In this document: piece after piece, positions 24,480 to 35,178 of the stretch
How positions within the stretch are numbered: the first letter of the stretch is position 1
Layout: each line of letters opens with the position of its first letter
From: Floccularia luteovirens
Taxonomy: Eukaryota > Basidiomycota > Agaricomycetes > Agaricales > Squamanitaceae
Length of the DNA: 64,000 nt
Direction of reading: 5' to 3'
Assembly: GCA_009739215.1 (NCBI GenBank)
Contig: VSJF01000011.1
Coordinates: forward strand, 806,001-870,000
Notes under the pieces: model-generated
The model's database searches: none
Seen by the model: only the letters and a program-made list of their open reading frames with translations
What the model was told of the DNA's origin: nothing
Translations under genes and position numbers: made by a program

Positions 24480-27433
24480 TCAGCGTAAGCCGCCAATTCT
24501 TGCCCAGAACATATCTTCCTTAAGCCGCACCAACTCCTTCCATGTCCTCTCTTCCCAAGTTACAGTCCCGATGTATGTCTCCCCTCCATCCTCTGAGGTA
24601 GAACCCTTATCATCAGCTTCATAGTCGCCATTGACGGTTTTCTCGTCTGCTAGAGTCGCATCCAAATTATTATCTTCCTCATTCTGCCGTTCCATGATTT
24701 CAGAGGATTTTTCAATGCTGGTTGCCGGTTCCTCTATTTCTTGTCCAGGGGACGGAGCGTCGACAAAAACATCTTCAGATGAAGGCGATCTCATAGACAC
24801 AGGTTTGTGTTTTCCACCGTCGCCTTCATCTGTTCGCCCATTAACATGCGCACTTTCCACATTCTCTGGTTTGGAGTCATCTGAATCCTCAGCATTGTCT
24901 TTGCGATCTTCTTTTTCTGACGTTGTAGCACCTTCAAGCTTCAATTCGTCTGTCTTTGGGTCTTCCACTGTAGGCGGGTTGATCGGAACAGCTGGGATGT
25001 CAATTGAGGTCCGTGTAGTGGGCTGTACAGCAGGAGAGGCTGGTGTAGTAGGGCGCGATCCGCCATCTACGAAAGTTGACATTGGGCGAGCACCACGCGC
25101 AGCAGCCCGGCGGGGCAGGGGCGGAGGTGGTGTAGCTGGCACGATCTGTGGCTGCGAGAGTACCGGAGGTGACCCTGGTCGTGAATCTGGCAAAGGAACT
25201 TGAGATGGAGTTGACAGGCGTGGGGGAGGTGTCCTATGTAGCTGTGGTGGACTGGGAGTAGAAGGCATAGAACTTGGTGGGGGTTGTGAGATAGGTTCAA
25301 TTTCGCTATGTACTTTTGCTTTATCTTCACTTGCATCCTGAGATTCAGATATCTGTAGAACTTGTACTGTAGGAGCAGGTCCACGGGCTCGTGGGGGAAT
25401 AGGAGGAGCAACGGGCGTAGCTTCGCTTTCTTCGGTTGGGCGTATTTGATCATGGATAGTTTCAGCAGCTTGAGCATCGGCAGTAACTTCATCCTCTGAT
25501 GTAGCGTGTGTTTCAACAGGTGTTCTCGTACGACCTTGGCTTCGTTTAGGTAATGGAGGAGGCGCGGACGACGGAGCAACTGGCGCAGGTGGATGCTTCT
25601 CGCCAGATAAATCACTTTTTGGTTGTGGAGGGGGCAGTGGTGGGAGTCTACGCGGCGGAGGTGCAGGTGGTGTAGGGGGTGGCTGTGGTGCCTTTTTGGT
25701 CTTATCCTTCTCACTATCGTTCCAACTTGCGGCCTTTTCTCCTAACGCACTGGCGATCCCCCAGATACCTCTCTTTCGTGGTGGAATAGGAGGTTTTTGT
25801 CCACTCGGAGAAGGTGGAACTGACATTTGAGGTGGTGGAATAGCGATTTCTTCGTCCCAGATTTTCTCAACAAGTCCTGCTCGGACAAATGCCCATAGTG
25901 TGCAGGTAGTACGAAGACGGGACAGACACCAGCCATTTGCACATAATGGATACATCGTGGTTGATTGAGTTTGAGGGCTTGTAGATATTGTTCCATTAAT
26001 GTGTGTATGCGATTGTGTGGATCCATGCGTAGTAGCAACTTGCGAAGAAGATTTGGAAAGAGAAGGGACTGCTATAGATGATACCACAGTTGAAGCTGAT
26101 TGTGATACTACACGAAATACAAAGATTTGCTGAGGCTGCGAGGCAAACATTCCACGAGAAGGTGAATGTTGACGTGATGGAGGTTGAGAATCTATAATAG
26201 AACTTCTACCGTTGGTAGGAAGTCTTTTGAAGAGAGAAGTTGACCAGGAGCCATTAGTCGAATTACGACTCATTTGGTTTAGCAATGGACGCGAAGATCG
26301 TGAGATGCTAGAACCAGGTACAGAGCTGAATACAGAAGTGCCACAAAGAGCACAAAGAATGTTGTCGCCATTGATATCTGCAGGGTTCGTTGGTTGTATG
26401 CTCTCATGTTGCATATACGATACAAGTGACATGGGTTCAATTGTGAGCTGTCCAGTGTGTATAGCCGAAAGTACCGAACGCCTTGAGAGCCAATTGAGCG
26501 ATGGAGCGAGATCCAGGCGAAGGGTAGGTTCTCTGGCAATGACGATTTGATTTATTAGCTTTCGCGAAAGACTGCACTGAACACTCACGAATCCTCATTT
26601 GACAATCTACCGAGGAATGGCAACGGTAGTAGTGTAGGTGTTGCTGGTGGATTTGGTGAGGTTTGATGCAAGGTACGCAAATGCGCCACGAAAAGTAAAA
26701 ATTCTTGATACGGCAAATGGGAACTTAAAAGCCTCAAATTTTGAGGTATTTTAAAGACATCCTGGTTCGGGTTCCACTTTCCTTTCCCCATAGCCACCTG
26801 CATTTCTAAGGCTTTCTTTTCCGCATCTTGTTTATCAGAATGCAACTCTTGCATTTGCTGTTGCATCAGACCAACGGCTTCCTCAGCGACCTTGAGAGCA
26901 CTTTCAGCCTCTTCTAACTTCCTCTCGCTCATATGACGAGCAAATCGTGCCTCTGCGACCATAGTATTGGCTTGGTCAAACAGATTAGCGCTAAGGTCGT
27001 CAAGCTCTTTCTCAATATCCGCTCGAGCCGTCTCCGCTTGACCCCGCTGAGCAGCCTCCTCAGTTGCTCTCTCCATGAGACGGCTGAGCTCCGCAGTCAC
27101 ATGAGACTTTTCCACTAGTAAACCTGTATTGAGTGCAGACAAGTGTTGGGCACGCTCCAATTCCAACTGGGAAATTTTTAGTGACGAGGATCGAATATTC
27201 GACGAGGCAACGTGAAGCTCGTCCTCGAGGTCGGAAACGCGATCATATGATTTGACGAGTTTGCTATTGAGCTGAGTGACCTGAGAGAAAAGGTCTTGGA
27301 TTTGGTCTCGCAATGAGGAGATGACCATTTCTTGAGCGTCCTTATCGGTGCCATTGCGATTATGCTCTTTTGGTTCCGGTTCATCAGGAAGATCAACATG
27401 ATGAGGTTGATCTTCTGAAGAAATTTCAGCCAT
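24480..27433 (-). CDS. SEC2: Sec2/Rabin-like Rab guanine nucleotide exchange factor
   Basis: Two exons on the minus strand, 26589-27433 and 24480-26532, about 965 aa. Residues 30-220 form a long coiled coil (QIQDLFSQVTQLNSKLVKSY and RKLEEAESALKVAEEAV), the Sec2 exchange-domain layout that activates the exocytic Rab Sec4/Rab8. The coiled coil is followed by EFLLFVAHLRTLHQTSP and FLGRLSNEDS, and across the junction by EPTLRLDLAPSLNWLSRRSV and LSAIHTGQLTIEPM. A CxxC pair (CALCG) and SRLRTTCTLWAFVRAGLVEK follow. The last 400 residues are Pro-rich, disordered repeats with PPxPPR-type motifs, typical of SH3-ligand tails, ending in an acidic part and WKELVRLKEDMFWARIGGLR. The tail accounts for several overlapping false ORFs on both strands. 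Confidence 0.85.
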
Positions 27434-28362
27434 CAGTGCAGAGGGACTGCGGCCAAAGTATAGAGTAAGGACGATAGTTTGAACGTTGGTGAGGGGTGTT
27501 CGAGTGACGACGTCAACAACTACTCTGGTATGTAAATAAAGTCACATGTTATGAACATTCTTACAATTTGACACATCATGCCATCACTTTTCTTGATTTA
27601 ACGCTATAAGTACTGGCACGTATTCTGACATATAATTTAGGTGGTTACAACAACCTTCAAGTGGAAACAAAGCAGAACCCCGTTCCAATTCGACGCGTCA
27701 CAACAGCAACTTTGCAACAACGCCGCTGTGGTAACACCAAAAAAACCCTACGGAGATGTAAACAACAGTTGTTGTCTTGCGTTGAAAAAAATACGATATT
27801 GATTACAAGGAACCCAAGGGCTGCGAGAGGAACGGATTGGAAACTCTCCTAAACGACGAGAGGGACAAGGTCGGGTCAATTTTGCTGAACCGTTGTCGAT
27901 GCTGATCTATGTGATAACCAAAGTATTGAATTGCCCTGCTTATAATTCCGTTGTGTACCGTCCTAGTGCGATATTATCACTGAGATGTCACCTGGAAAAC
28001 ACATCGGATGTGATAGTTTTGCTTGCAAGTGATAACAAACAGATATTTAACTAAACCTTTCGCTTTGTCAGCAATATTCCCACAAAAATGTGCCCGCTTT
28101 GGCAAGATTCGATCTGGATTGTGATCGAGTACGCTATATTTGGAAACTCTTCTAGTAACCCAACTTTGAAGAGAACGAGCGTTGACTGACATGAGGCAGC
28201 AACGAGGTGATATTAACACACTGTGGCTTTTCAACGCCCTAATAATGGAAATTTACGCATACCAATCCTTCACAACTCTACAGCTCTTCACACCTCATAT
28301 AATGCTCTCTCAATTCCTCAGCTTTTTCAACAAACTCTATCATACCCCCCCAATTAAAAACA
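27434..28362. other. divergent intergenic region
   Basis: Lies between SEC2 (minus) and the HMG-box gene (plus). No gene was recognised; several short ORFs overlap. Confidence 0.5.
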
Positions 28363-29744
28363 ATGCCCGTCTTCCGAAACGTTCAACGTCGCCATTCGGA
28401 ACGATTAATAAAGCAGGAATTAGTGTGTTATAATCGTATGTCCATCATTCATTGGTTTCGATTATACTCACGTCATCTTTCTGCCCGTCAAGTAGAAGAT
28501 GGATGGGGGCCATCTGATGAAGCCAAGTTCCTCGCGGATCATACTCCCAGTCCCACCACCACGTATTATTCCGGCGACAAACCCAGCTTCACCCGTCCCA
28601 ACTATGATGAAATTCCCAGCCAAATCACATCTCAGACAATATCCAACCTAAGCCTCAACCCTCTCCACCACTATTCGCCCGAAAGATTCCATTCTCGCCG
28701 TCAGAAAGAGGGCCATATACCCCGCCCTCGCAATGCCTTCATCATCTTTCGATCTCATTACTACCGCGAGGTTCTTGGATTGACTGGCCAGCCGAGCGCT
28801 GAACAGAACAATGTCAGTAAGAATGCAGGTAAAGAATGGAACTTGCTCAGCGAGGAGCAGAAGAAGCCATTCGAAGAGCTCGCAAAGCTGGAGAAGAAGG
28901 AACATCGGGCCAAGTACCCCAACTACACTTATTCGCCAATGAACCGTGACGGTAAACCAAAAACGAAAGGCATGAAGTCAGCCTCGAAGTGGAAAGAGTC
29001 TGAAAGGCTCCCTGCCAGCAAACGTTCAACTCAGATCAAGGCCGACCAACGCGATGAACCTATGACTAAACCTTCACCATCCCCACCATACACTCCTCTC
29101 AACCACACCCCGCAGCGCAAACATTCGCGAAAGCGTAAATATGCTATACAAATATCCACACCTGAACTTGTTGTTGACAGAACTGATTCCGATACTTCGG
29201 TGGAAAGCTACACGCCACAGGACGCTAGTCCAGTGGACACCTTTGTGCCGACAGGAGATATACCACTTCTGGAGTTGCCACCACCAAAAGAGAAAGAGGT
29301 ACGTCTGCATATCTTTATAATTGCCATTAACCTTCCTGATATTCGTGCCACTGTCAGCCAACTTCTGATGTAGAAGTTCAACTCCCCAACTTTGAACGCA
29401 TCGATAGTCAATTTGGTTTCAAGCCTGATATCCAACCGGAAGCTATATACACATCTCTGCCGCCCTTACCATATAATACAGAAAGCGATGTGGTTTGCAT
29501 GCAGGAAACCCTACAGAATGCAACGCAGGCTTATTCTAACCATTTGAGTAAAAGCCGGGACGTCATCATGCCGAGTGATGGTCTATTTCAGATCCATGAT
29601 AATGGATATGGGATCCTAGAAACCGTTATGGTGCCTTATCCGACTTACCAGGACCTGTTTGACAATGTTCCAGCCATAGCAATCCCAGAAGAAGAGATGT
29701 CGACAATGTACCAGTTTTTCGATTTTTCAGCATACTGTTCTTGA
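28363..29744 (+). CDS. HMG-box transcription factor, MATA-HMG type
   Basis: Two exons, 28363-29298 and 29358-29744 (440 aa). One HMG box at about residues 118-190 reads IPRPRNAFIIFRSHYYREVL, ending KKEHRAKYPNYTYSP, with the NAF-IFR pattern of the MATA/SexM class that binds DNA sequence-specifically. A Lys/Arg-rich stretch (GKPKTKGMKSASKWKESERL, KHSRKRKYA) after the box may be a nuclear localisation signal. The C-terminal exon is acidic and Pro/Gln-containing, compatible with activation. Relatives act in mating, sexual development and stress responses in fungi, but no mating-type genes (STE3, pheromone or homeodomain pair) are in this window. The start could be a later Met (MSIIHWF) if the first residues are not used. 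Confidence 0.8.
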
Positions 29745-30138
29745 TTTTTCGCATTTACATTCCTTATGGGCCGTGTACCTTTATGTTCACTTTCATTCCA
29801 CACTTATGACCTATAATGCCTTTTATGTCAAATAGATTCACGTTCTGTATTATATACCATGTATCAGTAGCTGGTTGTGTTGGGTGCACTATACATTCAA
29901 TTTTTTCAATAGAGGTTCTCAAGAACGGATTCTTTTTATTGTGGAGTGATGGTGAGAACTTGAAGGGGTTCAAATTCAAATATCGTAAGCCATGCCATGT
30001 GTCTGTAAAGACTAAAATAAAAGCCTCGGCTTTGCACTGCAACTTCCCTGAAATGTCCTAACAACCGTTTGAGCTGCGCATGAGTACATGTTAAAGACTG
30101 AGTAACTCTGCTTCCCGAAGCCAGCTCTCTACCTCTTA
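29745..30138. other. intergenic
   Basis: Sequence between the HMG-box gene and the EH-domain gene, with no feature recognised. Confidence 0.5.
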
Positions 30139-32759
30139 ATGTTACACAAGACAGAAATGTTTCCAAAACACTTCCACCCATCGGATGAAGAAGTCGGCCT
30201 TGTTGCTCGGATATGGGAGCATCACGGATTCCTTAGATCGGGTACCATTCCTGCGGATGATGCAGTCAATATATTCCAGCGGGCAGGATTGTCCACTTCA
30301 ATTCTACACGAAATATGGGACATTGCAGACGAGAACGATATGGGAAGTCTCACGTTTAACGGCATGGCCGCTGCGATAAGGTTGATGGGTTGGGCCCAAG
30401 CTGGGGAGGCAGTTGCATCACAGTTACTTGATCATGGTGAGAATACATATCTCCATGCCCCGGGTATGTGTTTCAACCTATTCCTTGCAAAGTTGGACCT
30501 CTTCCTACCATTGAGGGCTTCTCAAACCCAACCAGTCCCTCAGTCACAACAACCACCTCCTTCAGTACAACTCCCTCCAGTGACTACACAGGATAGACAT
30601 GCATTCTATCAGCTGTTCATCAGCTCGAAATCTAACAATAACCTCATTGATGGTTCGTCGGTGTTCAAGTTGCGTATTGGTTTCTATGCTCACTTAATTT
30701 TGCAGGTGATAAAGTACGGGACATATTTCTGAAATCGAATCTATCCTATGGTAACCTCGCGGATATATGGTTCGCTCATGCGCAATTATATCCCTACGCA
30801 CCTAACTTGTAGTCTACCTAGGAATCTTGTTGACACCAAAGAACGAGGAGCACTCGATTCAACAGAATTTTCAATTGGAATGTATCTCATACAAGCTCTG
30901 AAATCCTGTCAAATTCCATCTATACCACCCTCAATTCCTCCCCATCTCTTTGACGAATTCTCGGAGAGTAATCTAATTGGTTCTGAAACCTGGGAACCAC
31001 CTGCAACGAGGAACTCGCCTCAACGAACTAACCACATGCGAGATCCATCAAGTTCAAAAGCCACTCTCAGCCCTTCAAGTCCTCAAATGCATCGAGTGAA
31101 TTCGGGAACAGATCGAGCATGGGATGTGACAATAAAGGAGAAACAGAAGTCAGATGAGATTTTCAACATACTCGATGTCTATGACCAAGGTTTCATCTTG
31201 GGTGATGTGGCTGCCAAGTTTATGTTGAGGTTCAAACTTCCGGCTGAAGATTTGGTCCATATCTGGTTAGTTTGTAATCCTTCTATCCAAGGAGCGCGTC
31301 AGATGAACAACGAATATTATCCAGGGACTTAGCCGATGTTAACAATGATAATCGTATTACAAGGGATGAATTCGCTCTTGCAATGCATCTTGTTTCTCGA
31401 AGAGTTGCTGGTGATTCTATCCCATTTGTCTTACCATTATCGCTTGTACCACCATCATCAACCGTTCCTCTTGCTACACCCCCTCCAAGTCCTCTTCCCT
31501 CTGGTTCTATACCTGCAGGAGATACACAGGAAAATGGATTCACGCAAGAAAATGGATTTAGGTCCCCCGTGGATTTTCCTAGTCGTAATATCTTCTTAGC
31601 AGGTCAGCTATATTCTATTATACACCCCCCTACCTTGAACTGATCATTTGCAGCCCATGAGCAAAGTCCATCACTCAAGCGCTCCTCATCATCAGCGACA
31701 ATCCTGTCTCCCAGCATAGAAAAAGCTGCTTTCGATGGTCTAAAGGTCGAAACAAAGGGTCTTCGAGAAAGGGTTGACGAACTGGTGTCACAGCTGAAAA
31801 CCTCGGCAGATCTTGGCATTGCAAATGAACGACTGAGGAATGAAAATGACCGACTAAAATCACAACTCCGGGATATGGAACAATCAATGGTTCAAGTGCT
31901 TTCAGCAAATGAGGGAGAGCGGTCTTCTGAAGAACTTATAAGGGAAATCAACAACTTGACGTCTCGACACAATGAACTGGAGAACGAGGTGGAGCAGGCT
32001 TCGAGACTCTTCGCAGAAGTTGCCCAGGAGAATGAGGATCTGAAACAGAAAGTACAAGCTGCGCAGAGGGCAGAATCATCAATAAATGAGGAAATCAAGG
32101 TGATGCGACAAAACTTTAACGCGCTTCGACAAGAAAAGGATTCATTGGAGCAGAAGAACCAGAATCTGGAGCAAGAAAAGAAGGACCTAGTGACACGAAA
32201 TGCGGATATGCAAAAGGTCTTGGCTGAATCCCGGTCGCCAACCAATCCTGTCGAATTACGGGTACTGTTAAAAGATGTCACTCGGGAGAACGAGACGCTT
32301 AAAACTCGCGTACGGGAGATGCAAAACTCAATGACCCAACTCTTACTATCCAGCGAAAGTCATACACGCCGTGAACAGTTAGAGAACGATAATCGACACC
32401 TCGTTCGACGACTTCGAGAAATAGAGGGACACGTGATTAGACTTGAGACTTCCTCCAAAGACACTGGGCCTAACAAGACTTTGGTTGGTGTAACTAGGGA
32501 GAATAGTGAATTAAAAGCGCAAGTACGTGACATGGCGCAAAATCTCGAACAATTGCGTGGTTCCAGCGAATCTCGAATCGAGAGTCTACAACAACAACTT
32601 GGTTCATTGACCCAGGAAAATAATCGTTTGAAGGAACAGATAAATTCTGTATCTACTTCGGGAGGAGATCATGATCCTAGCATCCCGCCACCTGCCTATG
32701 ACGAAAACTTCGCTACAGCATCCGTAACGCGCGTAAATACCCGTTTGACTGCCCGGTAA
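30139..32759 (+). CDS. EDE1: EH-domain endocytic scaffold, Ede1/Eps15-like
   Basis: Exons: 30139-30436, 30493-30652, 30706-30769, 30822-31265, 31325-31602 and 31654-32759. Three EH domains bind NPF motifs in endocytic adaptors. EH1 has LSTSILHEIWDIADENDMG and LTFNGMAAAIRLM. EH2 has DKVRDIFLKSNLSYGNLADI and KERGALDSTEFSIGMYLIQ. EH3 has FKLPAEDLVHIW joined to DLADVNNDNRITRDEFALAM. After a Pro-rich linker, about 300 residues of heptad coiled coil follow (VDELVSQLKTSADLGIANER, RLRNENDRLKSQLRDMEQSM) with repeated MQNSM / MAQNLEQL elements. Exon 2 is awkward. The spliced frame gives the family-like GPLPTIEGF, but the frame joining EH2 is +1 from it. An extra 46-nt intron, a read-through of the first intron or a base error would each solve it. 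Confidence 0.82.
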
Positions 32760-33070
32760 AGTCCTGAAGTGAAGGGAACAAGATCCAGCACCGCTACAAG
32801 GAAACACAGCCTCTTTTATGGCAGACATGCGTGATTATGTCATGGTCCTTCACGATGGTTGTCTGCGATTCATCAAAGTTCTCAACACCTTTGTAGAGTT
32901 GGCGTGTCATCTTATGGCGTAGAAAATATCTATTTCGCAAATTTTCTCAATTCTTTTCCTTGGGACGGTCATAAGAAACTATTTCATGTTTGTATTTTTT
33001 ATATTTATGATGTTCCTGTATAAAATCTTTCCCAGATGTACTGCACAATATCCCAAGTATATATGTATGA
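32760..33070. other. convergent intergenic region
   Basis: Lies between the 3' ends of EDE1 and STN1; AT-rich and probably both 3' UTRs. No other feature. Confidence 0.5.
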
Positions 33071-35040
33071 TCAAAGAGTTAAATCCCACCTTCCTTCTGC
33101 AACACACCATACTTTACCCTCCTCTTTCAAATACATGAGGGTATCCTCAATACTCCACTGGCCAACATAACGCCAGCGGTCATCTTTACGGAGACATGAG
33201 AGAATAGTATTTATTGAGGCGCCTCCAAGAGTTCGACTGAACATCATTCTCCTGACGCACGCGCTTCGCAGAAGAATTCCTTATCTTTTGAATCACTCTC
33301 GTAACGTATGGCGCTAAATATGAAGGTTTCAACGGCACATACACCTCTTCGTGTGGCTCGGGATCCGACAATTCTGCTTCTTCCAACTCGTTTGTTATTC
33401 TCGACTGCGTAGTCCTATCTATTGTGCTGGAAACCGTTTCTCGGGTCCGTAAAGTAGAACTTGAGCTGAAATTTGACCACATGCTGAAACCTTCCCATGC
33501 ATCACCATCAGGAAATGGTCGACAAGGTCCATCCCATAGAACTATTCTGCCATCTTTGAGGAAGTTGGACAATTGCCCATTTGAAAAGTCTCTTCATTCT
33601 AACTCCCAGTTTATGGCTGTCCATGTCAGCGACACTTGGGTTTATTGAAGAGCGTTCCGATCCATTGGGGGCTCCCTGTGCCTTCTTTTTTTCTTCACGT
33701 CTCATCCTCCTAACCTCTGCATACACGACCCGGCGTGCCAGATCGCGAAAGTATAGGAACCCGACGTAAATATGACAATGAAAATCCACGAATGTGCGAG
33801 GATGGAGGTTGACTGGTTTGAGGTGGCGTTGATAGGATTCTTGTACTATTCCCAGTTTCTTCGAGTCGATCTTTCCTACCAACTAATTGGCCTGCCATAC
33901 TGGAGGTACAAAGAAACGCGATATCATTAGAGCTGGTATCTGTTGCATCGGGAGTATGTTCCATGTAATGCATCACATATATACTAAAGGTATTATTAGT
34001 TAGATCGTGGCTATGAAGGCGTAATGGGTGACGAAGTTTCTGTGGGGACTGAACAGTTCATCAGAAACATTCACTTTTCGTGAACAATAAAAGATACAAA
34101 CAGTCGGTACAGGAATGGACGTGGATGGCGGTTTATTTAGTTTCGTTGAATCCCCCGATATTTTGTTTACAGCCGTCGAAGGACCTGCTACAGGCTTTTC
34201 CCTAAGAACTGTTTCCTCCGGGGACTTTTTAACCTTCAGTGGAGGAATGGAGAAAGGTTCCGTTTTCGAATAATGGTTCTTGTGTAGCTCAAGGACCTTT
34301 CGCCAGTGAATTAACTGGTCATTGGAGGAACTGCATCGCACTAACGAGACCTTACTGTTACTTTACCAACCAGAAACAGAGGAAACAAGTTTATCGGACC
34401 TATGTTGCTAATGAAAATGAATTTCTTGTCATATTTCTTTTGGACTTTGCCAGTTACAACAACCAGCTCTCCATGTCGGGCAACAGGAACCAAAGTATCC
34501 GATCCAGAAAGCGGTCCTTTTGAACTGTCGGTACTGTTTGGGGGACGTTTTGTGGGTGTCCGAGGGGTTGAAGTTGGAGTATGGTTACAATCTATCACTG
34601 ATGTACCATCATCAACTACAATAACGATTCGAGTTAAAAAGCATTCAGAGATAAATACATCTTTCGCTCACTTGAATAAATAATCTTCTTCTCATAAATC
34701 TGTATCCCAATTAGAATTCCAACCAATTCCACACTTCGGCATGGAATGCGGTTTAACCAAAAAAAATCATAACCTCTCCATACAAATAAGCTTGTTTATT
34801 GATTCGAGATAGTGAATTATTACTTTCTGTATTTTCTGTCATCTCAAAGACATCTCGGATGAAGCATGGTGCTACAGCGTCAGCAGTCAAAGTCCACGCC
34901 CATATCTCTTTCGTCGTAGGAGGGGTCGATGGGGATATTACTGTCGTTGTATGTGTAGTCTTCCGTTTCTTATTGGACGACGTCAGATATAGCTTAGACG
35001 TTTGATCAAAACACTCAGTTGTTGTGGGAGTGAAGCTCAT
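33071..35040 (-). CDS. STN1: CST-complex telomere protein Stn1 (four apparent frameshifts)
   Basis: Stn1 caps telomeres with Ctc1/Cdc13 and Ten1. Exons (minus): 34672-35040, 34400-34615, 34102-34340 and 33071-34048. The N-terminal OB fold reads IWAWTLTADAVAPCFIRDVF, WLNRIPCRSVELVGILIGIQ (after allowing one missing T), DDGTSVIDCNH and GKVQKKYDKKFIFIS. Then come KLRHPLRLHSHDLTNNTFSI (the family's LRHPxRLxxxxLT), FSLSYLRRVP and a charged helix. The C-terminal winged-helix region reads LSCLRKDDRWRYVGQWSIED and VWCVAEGRWDLTL. Four frame breaks lie at an 8-A run (34759-34766 on the plus strand; one T short on the coding strand) and near 33741-33747, 33568-33574 and 33226-33242, each shifting by one base. 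Sequence on both sides of each break matches the family, so the gene is either a recent pseudogene or affected by base errors. Confidence 0.78.
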
Positions 35041-35178
35041 AGACGTTGGAGAATGGTTCACGCTGACTCGTCAACCTTGCTTTCCCAATTTGTACTTGTC
35101 CCGAAACGTAACACCACGTGATAACTGTCACATCTGAAGGTTGAAGTAATTTATTGTTATAATTCATGTAGTTATCTA

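Noticed and set aside
24480..26588. Long plus-strand and second minus-strand ORFs opposite the SEC2 tail (e.g. 24631-25203, 25067-25714)
   Set aside because: They are shadows of the Pro-rich repeat sequence in the SEC2 frame.
30437..30652. Frameshift in EDE1 exon 2
   Set aside because: The conflict between the two frames can also be solved by a 46-nt extra intron or by leaving the first intron unspliced, so I did not count it with the STN1 and KGD2 breaks.
33071..35040. Programmed +1 frameshifting in STN1
   Set aside because: The break sites share no slippery sequence and one needs the opposite shift; error or decay is simpler.
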